Positions 27,001-33,769 of a DNA stretch of 64,000 nucleotides are shown here, piece after piece; within the stretch, counting starts at the first letter, position 1; each line of letters opens with the position of its first letter. This DNA is from Flavobacterium sp. 102 (GTDB taxonomy: Bacteria > Bacteroidota > Bacteroidia > Flavobacteriales > Flavobacteriaceae). The notes below the pieces were generated by a model. The model made no database searches. It saw only the letters and a list, made by a program, of their open reading frames with translations, and had not been told where the DNA came from. Where the stretch lies: positions 2,170,001 to 2,234,000 of the forward strand of contig NZ_RBKX01000001.1 in assembly GCF_003634615.1 (NCBI RefSeq). The letters run 5' to 3'. The position numbers and the translations under genes are program-made.

Positions 27001-29044
27001 TTTCCCAAGAAGTGGCAATACCTACGTTTGTCCAGCTCACTATAGCTGAATTTGAAGTAACTGTAGTAGCCGTTATGCCTGTTGGTTGTTGACAAACCGG
27101 AGCAGGTGCACAGGTTATGTTAGCTATCCAACCCGGATTATTTGCAAAACCATCACTTCTGAATCTGAAGGTTAAACAGCCGGTCGGGCTTGAAGAAGTA
27201 AAAGGACCAGGTATAGCTGTTCCCCAAAAACCTCCGGCCAAACCTCCGGGAACATTTCCGGCAGGGTTGGTACTGGCAATTTGAGGTGCTGTAATCGAAT
27301 TTCCGTCAAATACATATAAGGCATCCCAATTGGTTTCAGTGTTAAATGAAGTAAAGGTTACAGTTACCAATTCACCCGGAATGGTTGGACAAATGGTAAC
27401 GGTTGAGTCTGAGTTATTAGGGTAATTAGCAGTTGGACCTCCTGTATCAACAAAATTTCCGCCACAAACCGGTGGCGCAACTAATGTTGTTATACTTCTT
27501 GGACCAGCCCATAAACTTACACCATCAGTATCACAATTGCTTCTTACATATAAATTATAGCAAGTGGCAGAAGTTAAATCTGTGATTATAAAAGGATTTG
27601 AAGTTGTTTCTGTCCAACCTGTTGTAGCTGCTGTTGGTGCCGGAGCATTACACGGTAAAGCTAAGACTTGCCATGAAGTACCAATTCCAACATTAGTCCA
27701 ACCAAACGAAACGGAGTTTGGAGTAATATCATTTGCAGTTAATGCAGTTGGTTGCTGACAAACGGGTGGTGGAGCACATGTAACATTGGATATCCATCCC
27801 GGATTATTTGCAAAACCATCACTTCTAAATCTAAAGGTTAAACAGCCATTCGGACTTGAAGCAGTAAAAGGTCCAGGTATTGCGGTACCCCAATAACCTC
27901 CCGCTAAACCTCCGGGAACATTCCCGGCAGGATTTGTACTGGCAATTTGTGGTGCTGTAATTGAATTTCCATCAAATACATACAAAGCATCCCAAGTGGC
28001 TTCAGTATTGAATGAAGTAAAAGTTACTGTAACTTGTTCTCCCGGAATTGTTGGACAAATGATAACCGTTGAATCTGAATTATTGGCATAATTTGTCGTT
28101 GGTCCGGCTTCATCCACGAAATTACCACCACATATCGGTGGTGCAGTAGAAGTTGTAAAAATAGTAGATGGACCAACCCATTCACTTAGATATCCAGTTG
28201 AACAAATTGCTCTAACATAAAATTTATAGGAAGTATTAGGAAGTAATCCGTTGACTACATAAGGAAGAGTTCCTGTATAAACGACTCCAACACCGGTTGG
28301 TGTTCCGGCTGCTGGGACAACTTCAATTTCCCATGAAGTGGCACCACTTGGATTTCCCCAACTTAAACTTACAGTACTTTCTGAAGTTACTGTTGCTGTT
28401 AATGTTGTTGGATTTAAACACTGTTCATTAATACTAACATTGTCCACTAACCAACGATCTCCAGAGCCAGTTAGACCGGCTACTTGCTGGTTATGTACTT
28501 TAACAAAGGAAACATAAACTTGTTGGTTGTGATAAATGGCCGGAAAATTGACCACTTTTTCTTCGTATAAATTAAAAGTTGCAGTTAAATCTGCTTCTGT
28601 CCATTGTTGAATTATGGTATAAGCTGCCGGATCAGTTTGTGATGCCGTAGCCGGCGCAACCCTAATCTGATAAACGGTTCCTTGATTTCCCGAAGCAAAT
28701 GAACGGGTATAAAAATGAAGTTGTCCATTTACAGGAATAGTAACTAAAGGAGTAGCTAAAAAGTCCTCGGAAATGTCTCCAATATTCATTGTTTCTCTAT
28801 TGATGTAAGCCGAGTTTGTGCCTTGATATACTATCGGAGGATCGTTGATCGTATTGTTGATTCCCCAACGTTGTGCTGTTCCAATGCCATTGTCAAAGAC
28901 AGCCCAATTTCCTGTTCCTAATGTCCAAGTTGTGCCAGGAAGAGCATCAGGTCCTGTTGTGGATTCAAATCCTTCCAGGGCTAATTGAGAATAACCCTGG
29001 AGTGAAAAGAAAAAGATTAATAGTAGTAAGGTAATTTTTTTCAT
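21062..29044 (-). CDS. Giant secreted T9SS protein with anchor J, FN3, CUB-like, anchor L and gliding-type C-terminal domains
   Basis: 2660 residues from ATG 29044 (an upstream in-frame TTG is not convincing). Order: signal peptide (1-20); choice-of-anchor J-like domain (about 21-205); FN3; then three near-identical modules of about 222 residues, each a CUB-like domain beginning CGG-F-D and an FN3 domain (starts near 303, 526, 748); a further FN3; a pre-peptidase-like domain (about 970-1095); a choice-of-anchor L domain (about 1105-1360); many Ig/PKD-like repeats (about 1360-2540); and the gliding-motility-type T9SS sorting domain (about 2574-2660, with NDGKNDFFDL and FNRYGMKVY). Such proteins are exported by type IX secretion and held on the cell surface as adhesins; ligand unknown. 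It follows a barrel-protein gene by 35 bases. Confidence 0.93.
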   Translation of the reverse strand: MKKITLLLLIFFFSLQGYSQLALEGFESTTGPDALPGTTWTLGTGNWAVFDNGIGTAQRWGINNTINDPPIVYQGTNSAYINRETMNIGDISEDFLATPLVTIPVNGQLHFYTRSFASGNQGTVYQIRVAPATASQTDPAAYTIIQQWTEADLTATFNLYEEKVVNFPAIYHNQQVYVSFVKVHNQQVAGLTGSGDRWLVDNVSINEQCLNPTTLTATVTSESTVSLSWGNPSGATSWEIEVVPAAGTPTGVGVVYTGTLPYVVNGLLPNTSYKFYVRAICSTGYLSEWVGPSTIFTTSTAPPICGGNFVDEAGPTTNYANNSDSTVIICPTIPGEQVTVTFTSFNTEATWDALYVFDGNSITAPQIASTNPAGNVPGGLAGGYWGTAIPGPFTASSPNGCLTFRFRSDGFANNPGWISNVTCAPPPVCQQPTALTANDITPNSVSFGWTNVGIGTSWQVLALPCNAPAPTAATTGWTETTSNPFIITDLTSATCYNLYVRSNCDTDGVSLWAGPRSITTLVAPPVCGGNFVDTGGPTANYPNNSDSTVTICPTIPGELVTVTFTSFNTETNWDALYVFDGNSITAPQIASTNPAGNVPGGLAGGFWGTAIPGPFTSSSPTGCLTFRFRSDGFANNPGWIANITCAPAPVCQQPTGITATTVTSNSAIVSWTNVGIATSWEIIALPCNSPAPTASSTGWITADTNPFTLTGLNPTTCYDIYVRGNCGTDGVSLWAGPRTITTQVTPPICGGTFVDAAGPTANYANNSDSTVTICPTNPGDQVTVTFTEFDTETNWDALYVFDGNSITAPQIASDNPAGNVPGGLAGGYWGTEIPGPFTSSSVDGCLTFRFRSDGLFNNPGWIATITCNPPPTCPKPTALVVSNVTQTGATVAWTENGSATSWQVLFLPASAPAPDASTPGWVTATTNPFVYDGLSSGTLYKVYVRAFCSDADISLWSNSVTFATLISNDECDNAIVVPVNPDTSCAQFVSGTIIGATASSEPNNCDGTSDDDVWFSFTATATDHSVTLNNVLGSDTFLLHTVYSGNCNLLNQLYCSDSNQSIANGLVVGQTYYVRVYSWTSTPGQTSTFDICIGTIPPPISTNNTTYTTLQLVEDVFLNSTCASVSNVTSSTGNNFGSTNGIAYFNQNGSGFPFSEGIVLTTGNAMSAPGPNTTGLGDGNEAWTGDADLEAIVLAATGNPMNSRNATKLEFDFVPLVTEINFNFIFASEEYGIFQCDYSDAFAFLLTDISTGVTTNLAVIPGTPTPVSVVTIRDELYNDACGSVNEQYFDAFYGFGGLDPLGSPTNFNGITVPLVATSPVIPGNQYHIKLVIADRLDNSFDSAVFLEGGSLDIGNIELGEDFLQANNTALCSGTSYTITSGLNPALYSFVWTNGVDIIPNETGPNLTITQPGVYGVTIQYTGTTCTSSDSITIEYYDPIVPGTPNNLVVCNASGFAQFDLGENNSAALGGLDSGTHNVNYYTTNEDAIAETNVLPLLYTNTTANSQIIYVRIENNVTGCYAIRTFNLIANLTVTPTFLSPAPICSGDSAPTLPTTSLNGIAGTWSPASVDNTQTLTYTFTPNEGQCANQTTLVVTVYQNCAFGSYASAIWLNNCETDNFFNTVGSGSSIIGPVQNIFPNTDFGTYVSNSNTFKLRGGELKTFKSATANVCSARLNYRIYPASGTPGTFTVINLPFLDECGGGSFPSGGPCNAGDQKWQRIVTDAELPVDLTAFPAGDYVIEVFYDITGDVNSTSQCDDTILINNNGANFIATYTLQANPTFIFTNPSDCTTADGTITIGSLAPNTTYSLTYSDDSAPIGLITIITDNNGTYTLTGLNNGSYSNFNLTVNGCAINTTNVISLSGSSTALTTSTNPLTCGGNTGTITIGNLVPNQTYVVTYTDDTVLVGPTNLTSDSNGLIVLAGLNAGVYNNFNLGNTNCTFSSTQATTLVDPGAPIITVNSESICNGQSTTITATPQVPGTYSYVWTVPAGFANPGNVDTFTTSVPGDYTVVVTPLVTTFCNGSFENPLATGQFPNMLNENAVPCWDTTAADGILEVWPAAGFENVFAYQGSQFIEMNGTTTATVFQDFTTSPGTQLQISFAHRGRQGNDTVGVEIGPVGGPYINIGNFTDGNTAWVLHNLTYTTPQVGGNNYTLRFVSVSSAGFDPSVGNFLDAVNVTSSGCSSSPVTGTVSLSPAVSLNLTSANNEQTVCINTPISTISYASTNATDVTVTGLPSGVSGTFDSGTGAFTISGTPTVTGTFNYIVTSSVSCNTVTLNGIITVNPLAASTFTPITICSGDAVVLPTLSIEGFSGSWNPATVDNTQNGTYIFTPTSGQCAALGAVTVTVNQPILPTFDPIAAICNGGQLNPLPTTSNNGVTGTWSPVLNNTLTTTYTFTPTNGSCALPTTLTITVNANVLPTFNAIAPLCIGETAPSLPLTSLEGITGTWTPAVIDNTTSGTYTFVPSANQCTTNGSLTVTVQSGFDFEITGNCVGNDFVLEVTAVNDTFDVDTASFNWFTNDQQLVGTNSSTFNVSEYLNSTTIVEELPITFSVTVTDANGCTKNESITLDRISCSIQKGISVNNDGKNDFFDLTQLNVKNLTIFNRYGMKVYSKNQYRNEWKGQSEKGDELPDGTYYYVIEFNSGDAAKTGWIYVNREQ
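26440..28440 (-). repeat. Three tandem ~667-base coding repeats (CUB-like + FN3 modules)
   Basis: Inside the giant gene, equivalent CGG codons fall near 28137, 27470 and 26803, i.e. about 667 bases apart. Long stretches, such as the part encoding NPAGNVPGGLAGG, are nearly identical at DNA level between the copies, pointing to recent duplication or ongoing recombination. Confidence 0.8.
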
Positions 29045-29079
29045 AATGGTGGTTTTTTGGTCGGTTGTCAATAGAAAAA

Positions 29080-29925
29080 TTATACTTTAAAAATGCCTCC
29101 AAAAGCTATAATTCTTTGTAAAAAGAAAAAGTGCTGCGAAGCTTTATCTGAATCATTGTGTGTTGTTTTAATGTTATTCATATCAATATATCCTCCTTTT
29201 AATTCAGTTTGAATAAAAAAGTGTTTAAAAAAGGTAAAATTTAGTCCCACTTTAGCAGAAAGTCCGTAACCGGCAACATTGAAATCGTCATGTCTTTCTT
29301 TGCCTAATAACATGGCATTTGTTTTGGGATATAAAAAACCGGCTCCAATTCCTTCTGTAATATTCAGCTGAAATTTATCGGTATTGCTAATATTAAGCAA
29401 CTTCGAAATATCATCAACTCTTGAAAATTCAGTATTTACATAATTCAAACCATCAGTATGCTCAAAAGTTAAAAAACTTTCTGTGAGCTGGATAAGTTCA
29501 TTGTTATAAGTACCATCAAAAGCAGTTCCGTCGTTAATTTCACCAGTTATATTTACGAATTGATTTTGATCCATAACATATTTCATGTGGTCAAATCCAA
29601 TTGAAATATTATAATGGTCATTAATAAAATAGCCAATTCTTAAATTGGTTTGCGGGATGGTCATTCGGGCTGGATTTATATAATCAATTTGCCAACCTTT
29701 AGGTTTGTCACTCGCACCAACATTGTGTAAGGTAAAATTGTAATTGTCTCCTTTAAAATGGATATCTGATTTTGAAAAGCTTTCTCGATTTCCACCCCAA
29801 AACACATAAAACTTTCCTTTGTTATGGGCAGTATATTTATCTGGGTTGGCTATTTTTTCCTGCGCAGAAACAGTTTGTATCAACGCGAATAATGTCACGA
29901 ATGAAAATAAAAATGTCTTTTTCAA
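29080..29925 (-). CDS. Outer membrane beta-barrel protein, TTG start
   Basis: 281 residues with signal peptide MKKTFLFSFVTLFALIQTVSA and many alternating aromatic beta strands ending in a C-terminal IIAFGGIFKV strand, as in small outer membrane barrels. The first codon is TTG 29925; an in-frame TAA lies at 29935-29937, so no upstream start is possible. It does not look like PorP/SprF, the usual partner of T9SS adhesins, but the gene directly precedes the giant adhesin gene (35 bases) and follows kdsA (15 bases). Confidence 0.82.
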   Translation of the reverse strand: MKKTFLFSFVTLFALIQTVSAQEKIANPDKYTAHNKGKFYVFWGGNRESFSKSDIHFKGDNYNFTLHNVGASDKPKGWQIDYINPARMTIPQTNLRIGYFINDHYNISIGFDHMKYVMDQNQFVNITGEINDGTAFDGTYNNELIQLTESFLTFEHTDGLNYVNTEFSRVDDISKLLNISNTDKFQLNITEGIGAGFLYPKTNAMLLGKERHDDFNVAGYGLSAKVGLNFTFFKHFFIQTELKGGYIDMNNIKTTHNDSDKASQHFFFLQRIIAFGGIFKV

Positions 29926-29940
29926 GGCTTGTAATTAAAA

Positions 29941-30759
29941 TTAAAAAGAATTAATTGTTTTTCTGATGGCTACCAATCGGGTCATTAAACCTTCAAAATA
30001 GTCTAAATGTAGCATATTCGCTCCGTCACTTTTGGCATTCGCCGGATCAAAATGCGTTTCAATAAAAATCCCGTCTACGCCAACAGCAATTCCTGCTTTG
30101 GCAATTGTTTCAATCATATCGGGTCTTCCGCCGGTTACACCCGTGGTTTGATTTGGTTGTTGTAAAGAATGGGTAACATCAAGTACGGTTGAAGCATACT
30201 GTTGCATCGTTGGAATACCACGAAAATCAACAATCATGTCTTGATAGCCAAACATAGTTCCTCTATCAGTAACCATTACGTTTTGGTTGTTGCAATCTAA
30301 GACTTTTTGAACGGCGTGCTTCATGCTTTCCGGACTCATGAATTGTCCCTTTTTCAAGTTGACCACTTTTCCGGTATTGGCTGCAGCTACAACCAAATCG
30401 GTTTGGCGAACTAAAAAAGCAGGGATTTGTAGTATATCCACATATTGCGCCGCCATATCGGCATCTTCATTGGTGTGAATGTCGGTAACTGTCGGAATAT
30501 GAAATGTTTCTGAAACTTTTCTAAGGATTTTTAAAGCTTTTTCATCGCCAATTCCCGAAAAACTGTCAATTCTGGAACGATTTGCTTTTTTAAATGACCC
30601 TTTAAAAACGTATGGAATTTCTAATTTATCAGTTATAGCAACTAATTTTTCGGCAATTCTCATCGCCATGTCTTCTCCTTCGATGGCACAAGGACCAGCT
30701 AATACGAAGAAATTTCCACTATCGGTATTTTTGATTTGTGGAATGGTGTTTATATTCAT
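29941..30759 (-). CDS. kdsA: 3-Deoxy-8-phosphooctulonate synthase
   Basis: 272 residues; condenses arabinose 5-phosphate and phosphoenolpyruvate to KDO 8-phosphate for lipopolysaccharide. Conserved elements include AGPCAIEGEDMAM near the N terminus, GSFKKANRSR, DIHTNEDA and the C-terminal GVDGIFIETHFDP. The N-terminal FVLAGPC and late histidine pattern fit either the metal-free or metal type; I did not decide. Followed by the barrel-protein and giant adhesin genes on the same strand. Confidence 0.95.
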   Translation of the reverse strand: MNINTIPQIKNTDSGNFFVLAGPCAIEGEDMAMRIAEKLVAITDKLEIPYVFKGSFKKANRSRIDSFSGIGDEKALKILRKVSETFHIPTVTDIHTNEDADMAAQYVDILQIPAFLVRQTDLVVAAANTGKVVNLKKGQFMSPESMKHAVQKVLDCNNQNVMVTDRGTMFGYQDMIVDFRGIPTMQQYASTVLDVTHSLQQPNQTTGVTGGRPDMIETIAKAGIAVGVDGIFIETHFDPANAKSDGANMLHLDYFEGLMTRLVAIRKTINSF

Positions 30760-30825
30760 AAATTTTGGATTTAAAAATCGCTAAGTTATGAATAATTTGG
30801 TAATTTTTATAGTTATTTTGTCAAG

Positions 30826-31284
30826 TTATTTTTGGGTTGAAAGTCCAATAGGAACAAGCAAATAACCTCTTTCATAAATGTTTATGTAAAGTTTTATCGG
30901 TTTTTTTTGACCCTCCCACTGCAATTCGTAAATGTCCAGAAAACCGGCACCCACTTCAGTTCTTTTGGTCGGAAACGGACAGCAACTTTCTATTTTAGTA
31001 AAGGTTATTTTTTCTCCATTTGGGCCTGTTAAAGCTTTGAGATATCTTTCTGCGTTGAGGTTTTCGTCTTTAGCACTTTTATAGAAAACATTTACAGGAT
31101 AATCCGGGTCATATCCGTATTTTTTATCCTTACTGTATTCAGTTAAAACAAAGACGTTTTCTTTTAATGTTGGGTTAGGCGCAGTATTATCCACATTTTT
31201 CAAGGTTGAACGTGTGCTTACGCAAGAAGAACAAAGTGAAATGAATACAGCTAAAAGGGTAAAATGAACTATTTTTTTACTCAT
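30826..31284 (-). CDS. Putative lipoprotein of unknown function
   Basis: 152 residues from ATG 31284 (the frame extends to 31359, but that extension includes an interspersed hairpin repeat and no signal sequence). MSKKIVHFTLLAVFISLCSSC is a lipoprotein signal ending in a lipobox-like CSSC. The body has an unusual CC pair (ESCCPFPTKR) and a C-terminal IYERGYLLVPIGL strand pattern. I do not recognise the family; copies adjacent to kdsA are familiar in flavobacteria and are sometimes labelled after kdsA by proximity only. Confidence 0.72.
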   Translation of the reverse strand: MSKKIVHFTLLAVFISLCSSCVSTRSTLKNVDNTAPNPTLKENVFVLTEYSKDKKYGYDPDYPVNVFYKSAKDENLNAERYLKALTGPNGEKITFTKIESCCPFPTKRTEVGAGFLDIYELQWEGQKKPIKLYINIYERGYLLVPIGLSTQK

Positions 31285-31315
31285 TAATAAATTATTTTTT
31301 TTTTGGTATTCGTGA

Positions 31316-31343
31316 CCCGAGCCTAAAAGGCGAACTGACGTAG
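31316..31343 (+). repeat. Interspersed mini-hairpin repeat, copy a
   Basis: CCCGAG, stem CCT, AAA loop with an extra A, stem AGG, CGAAC, TGACGTAG. Intergenic, upstream of the lipoprotein ATG. Member of the family also seen at 55448, 56691, 57724, 57808, 57909, 58008 and 59329. Confidence 0.7.
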
Positions 31344-31400
31344 TAATCTTTGATTTCATGGTTGATTATTTTTTTTCGGTAATACAATAACCGTGCAATT

Positions 31401-31892
31401 TTATTTTTTGTTTCGCAAGAGTAATGAAACAAGAGCTCCGGTAATAATTCCCATTGACAATCCACTGAAGACGCCTTGAATCATATAACTTTTTAAGTTA
31501 AAATAACTTTGAGCATCTTTCAAAGTGACGTGACGTGATAATAAAGGACTTTTGGTTTTGTACTCAATGATGGTTTCGAAAAAATGGGGACTGATACTTT
31601 TGTAAATCACAAATTGTGCAATGGGCATCAATAAGGCAATAAAAAATGATAACACAACACCACTTGCAAAACCTTGAGACCAAGTGATATTGTTGTTGTA
31701 AACATATTTTTTCTTTTCTTTTAGGGCTAAATAATAAAACAGCAAAGCAGGAATAGCAAAAAGATTAGTATAAAGCGCATATTGATCGATATGTTGGTCA
31801 TGTAATCCGGTAAATTTTTCTCCAATTGCCCAAGCCAATACCAATAATATAAAGCGAAGTGTCCATTTTATCTCTATGGAATAGTTTTTCAT
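31401..31892 (-). CDS. DUF4199 membrane protein
   Basis: 163 residues with four membrane helices and the family's middle segment ITWSQGFASGVVLSFF. DUF4199 proteins are common in Bacteroidota and of unknown function. Divergent from the YeeE-like genes; has its own -7 element. Confidence 0.85.
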   Translation of the reverse strand: MKNYSIEIKWTLRFILLVLAWAIGEKFTGLHDQHIDQYALYTNLFAIPALLFYYLALKEKKKYVYNNNITWSQGFASGVVLSFFIALLMPIAQFVIYKSISPHFFETIIEYKTKSPLLSRHVTLKDAQSYFNLKSYMIQGVFSGLSMGIITGALVSLLLRNKK

Positions 31893-31912
31893 TGTCTTAT
31901 TTAATTTAAAGT

Positions 31913-31920
31913 CAAAAATA
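31913..31920 (-). promoter_or_regulatory. -7 element TATTTTTG of the DUF4199 gene
   Basis: Perfect TAnnTTTG, 20 bases ahead of ATG 31892; no TTG at the -33 distance. Confidence 0.5.
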
Positions 31921-31964
31921 CTTTATTTCAATAAATTTTATGTCACGAAACACTTTAATATTTC

Positions 31965-31972
31965 TATTTTTG
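31965..31972 (+). promoter_or_regulatory. -7 element TATTTTTG of the YeeE/YedE operon
   Basis: Perfect TAnnTTTG, 15 bases ahead of ATG 31988; no -33 TTG and no Fnr-type box at the activating distance. Confidence 0.5.
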
Positions 31973-31987
31973 TAAAAAAATAGGTGC

Positions 31988-32545
31988 ATGGAATTGATCA
32001 CACATACTTGGCATTGGGCTGTTTCCGGTTTCCTTATCGGAATGATAATGCTGACTCTTAATTATTTTGGAAAAGTATTCGGTATGTCTTCTAATTTACG
32101 TTCGTTATGTTCGATGACCGGAATTGGAAAAAAAGTAGCTTTTTTCGATTGGGACTGGAAATCACAACGCTGGAATTTGGCTGTAGTTGCCGGAGCAATG
32201 CTTGGTGGTTTTGTTGCAGTACATTTTTTGAGTGATGCTTCGAATGTTGATTTGAATCCAAAAACTATTGAACAATTAACAGCAATGGGAATTGAGGCAC
32301 CCAATGGAAAATTGTTACCTGACGCACTTTTCGGAAATGCAATATTCCAATCCCCTAAAATGATAGCGATTTTAATTATCGGTGGGATTTTGATTGGATT
32401 TGGTTCGCGATATGCCGGAGGTTGTACATCGGGTCACGCCATTTCGGGATTGAGTAATCTGCAATTACCATCTTTAAAAGCCGTGATGGGCTTTTTTATT
32501 GGTGGCTTAATTATGGCTCATTTTATTTTACCTCTAATTTTCTAA
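31988..32545 (+). CDS. YeeE/YedE (DUF395) sulfur-compound transporter, first half
   Basis: 185 residues, four or five helices, with the signature SRYAGGCTSGHAISGLS that carries the conserved cysteine of the thiosulfate-uptake YeeE family. Works presumably as a pair with the next gene, 3 bases downstream; together they make up the equivalent of one full-length YeeE. Transported species (thiosulfate or another sulfur compound) is inferred from the family. Confidence 0.88.
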   Translation: MELITHTWHWAVSGFLIGMIMLTLNYFGKVFGMSSNLRSLCSMTGIGKKVAFFDWDWKSQRWNLAVVAGAMLGGFVAVHFLSDASNVDLNPKTIEQLTAMGIEAPNGKLLPDALFGNAIFQSPKMIAILIIGGILIGFGSRYAGGCTSGHAISGLSNLQLPSLKAVMGFFIGGLIMAHFILPLIF

Positions 32546-32548
32546 GAT

Positions 32549-32962
32549 ATGAAATTATTAAAATATATAATCGTTGGTTTTATTTTCGGAATTGTTTTGA
32601 CCAAAGCTGAAGCTGTTTCTTGGTACCGAATTTATGAAATGTTCCATTTCCAATCTTTTCATATGTATGGTATAATTGGAGTGGCTGTGGTAACAGGTTT
32701 GATTGGTATTCAAATTATCAGAAGAAAAAAATTGAAAGACATTGATGGCAACTCAATTTATATTCAGGACAAAGAAAAAGGCAATATCCGTTATTGGATT
32801 GGCGGCACTCTTTTTGGTTTAGGTTGGGCTATGGTTGGTGCTTGTCCCGGACCAATTTTTATCCTTCTTGGTGCCGGATTTATAAGTGTGGGTTTAATTT
32901 TACTAGGGGCAATTTTTGGGACATTTTTATACGGACTTATAAAAGATAAGTTGCCTCATTAA
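32549..32962 (+). CDS. YeeE/YedE family transporter, second half (DUF6691-like)
   Basis: 137 residues, four helices, with GLGWAMVGACPGPIFILLGAG, the second cysteine signature of the family. Starts 3 bases after the first-half gene. Convergent with the Crp/Fnr regulator gene, with 22 bases between the stops. Confidence 0.87.
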   Translation: MKLLKYIIVGFIFGIVLTKAEAVSWYRIYEMFHFQSFHMYGIIGVAVVTGLIGIQIIRRKKLKDIDGNSIYIQDKEKGNIRYWIGGTLFGLGWAMVGACPGPIFILLGAGFISVGLILLGAIFGTFLYGLIKDKLPH

Positions 32963-32984
32963 TAGATTTTGCTAGAAGAGAAAA

Positions 32985-33665
32985 TTAATCGGCTATACGA
33001 CGGAGTTTGTTTTTGTCGACAATTTTGATTTTTTTACCTATCAAATCAATCAAGCCACTTTTCTTAAGTTCAGAAAGTAATCTAATACAACTTTCCGTAG
33101 CTGTACCAATAATTCCGGCCAATTCTTCACGAGATAGTTGAAGCCTAAGCGCACCGTCAGTATCATTACCGAAATTTTCATCTAAATAAATTAATGTTCC
33201 GGCTAAACGCTCTTTTACATTCTTTTGGGCCAAACTAACCATGTGATCATCAGCATCTTTCAAATCACCACAAATGGTTTTCATTAAATTCATTGAAAAC
33301 TGATTGTTTTGATTGAAGAACTGAATAATCTCGTTTTTCGGAATAAAACAAACTTCCATGTCTTCTAAAGCTACAGCACTTAAGTTTGCCGGTTCTTCGC
33401 TAATCATGGAACGTTGTCCTAACAATTCTCCGGGTTTGACCAATTTTACAATTTGATCTTTACCATTGGAACTCAATTTGGACAATTTACAAACACCGTC
33501 TTTTATACAATAAATACCATTAGTCACTTCGCCTTCTTCAAAAATAGGATCTCCTTTCTTAATGGTATAAGAAGTTTTACAGTCGGCCATTTTGAGCAAC
33601 TCATCTTTTGTCAATGCCTTTAGAGAACTAAATTGCCTCACGATACATTGTTCACATTTACTCAT
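32985..33665 (-). CDS. Crp/Fnr-family transcriptional regulator
   Basis: 226 residues from ATG 33665 (the frame opens at 33710 but that lies upstream of the -7 element at 33688-33695). A cyclic-nucleotide-binding-like beta domain (about 20-140) is followed by a winged helix with recognition segment LSREELAGIIGTATESCIRLLSELKKSG. Cysteines Cys4, Cys7 and Cys29 in MSKCEQC and ADCKTSY suggest an Fe-S or redox role like FNR, but a full FNR four-cysteine set is not evident. Its boxes lie at 33703-33718 (beside its own promoter) and 36155-36170 (before the ccoS operon), which makes it the likely oxygen or redox regulator of the cbb3 cluster. Confidence 0.9.
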   Translation of the reverse strand: MSKCEQCIVRQFSSLKALTKDELLKMADCKTSYTIKKGDPIFEEGEVTNGIYCIKDGVCKLSKLSSNGKDQIVKLVKPGELLGQRSMISEEPANLSAVALEDMEVCFIPKNEIIQFFNQNNQFSMNLMKTICGDLKDADDHMVSLAQKNVKERLAGTLIYLDENFGNDTDGALRLQLSREELAGIIGTATESCIRLLSELKKSGLIDLIGKKIKIVDKNKLRRIAD

Positions 33666-33687
33666 ATTGATTTTGGGTTTGTTTTTA

Positions 33688-33695
33688 CAAATATA
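33688..33695 (-). promoter_or_regulatory. -7 element TATATTTG of the Crp/Fnr regulator
   Basis: Perfect TAnnTTTG on the minus strand, 22 bases before ATG 33665. The Fnr-type box 33703-33718 overlaps the region between -7 and -33, a position that would repress rather than activate. Confidence 0.55.
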
Positions 33696-33702
33696 TTGAA
33701 AG

Positions 33703-33718
33703 TATGACAATTATCATA
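33703..33718. promoter_or_regulatory. Fnr-type box between the regulator and the CcoI-type ATPase
   Basis: TATGACAATTATCATA: dyad TATGA-N6-TCATA. On the plus strand its first base lies 37 bases before a GACCTTTG -7-like element (33740-33747) of the ATPase gene. Confidence 0.7.
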
Positions 33719-33739
33719 TTTTAATTTTAGTATTTACTT

Positions 33740-33747
33740 GACCTTTG
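33740..33747 (+). promoter_or_regulatory. -7-like element GACCTTTG of the ATPase gene
   Basis: One mismatch from TAnnTTTG, 22 bases before ATG 33770. No -33 TTG; the Fnr-type box sits at the distance of a class II activator site. Confidence 0.45.
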
Positions 33748-33769
33748 TCCAAGGTAAAATGAGCAAATT

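Noticed and set aside
21339..27758. Several plus-strand open frames of 60-100 codons inside the giant gene
   Set aside because: Low-complexity reverse translations of the Thr/Ser-rich repeats; no starts or promoters.
26440..28440. Possible CRISPR or transposon array
   Set aside because: The repeats are ~667-base coding modules read as CUB-like/FN3 domains, not short repeats with spacers.
31988..32962. Fnr-type box before the YeeE operon
   Set aside because: The expected position 37 bases before the -7 element holds no TATGA/TCATA dyad.
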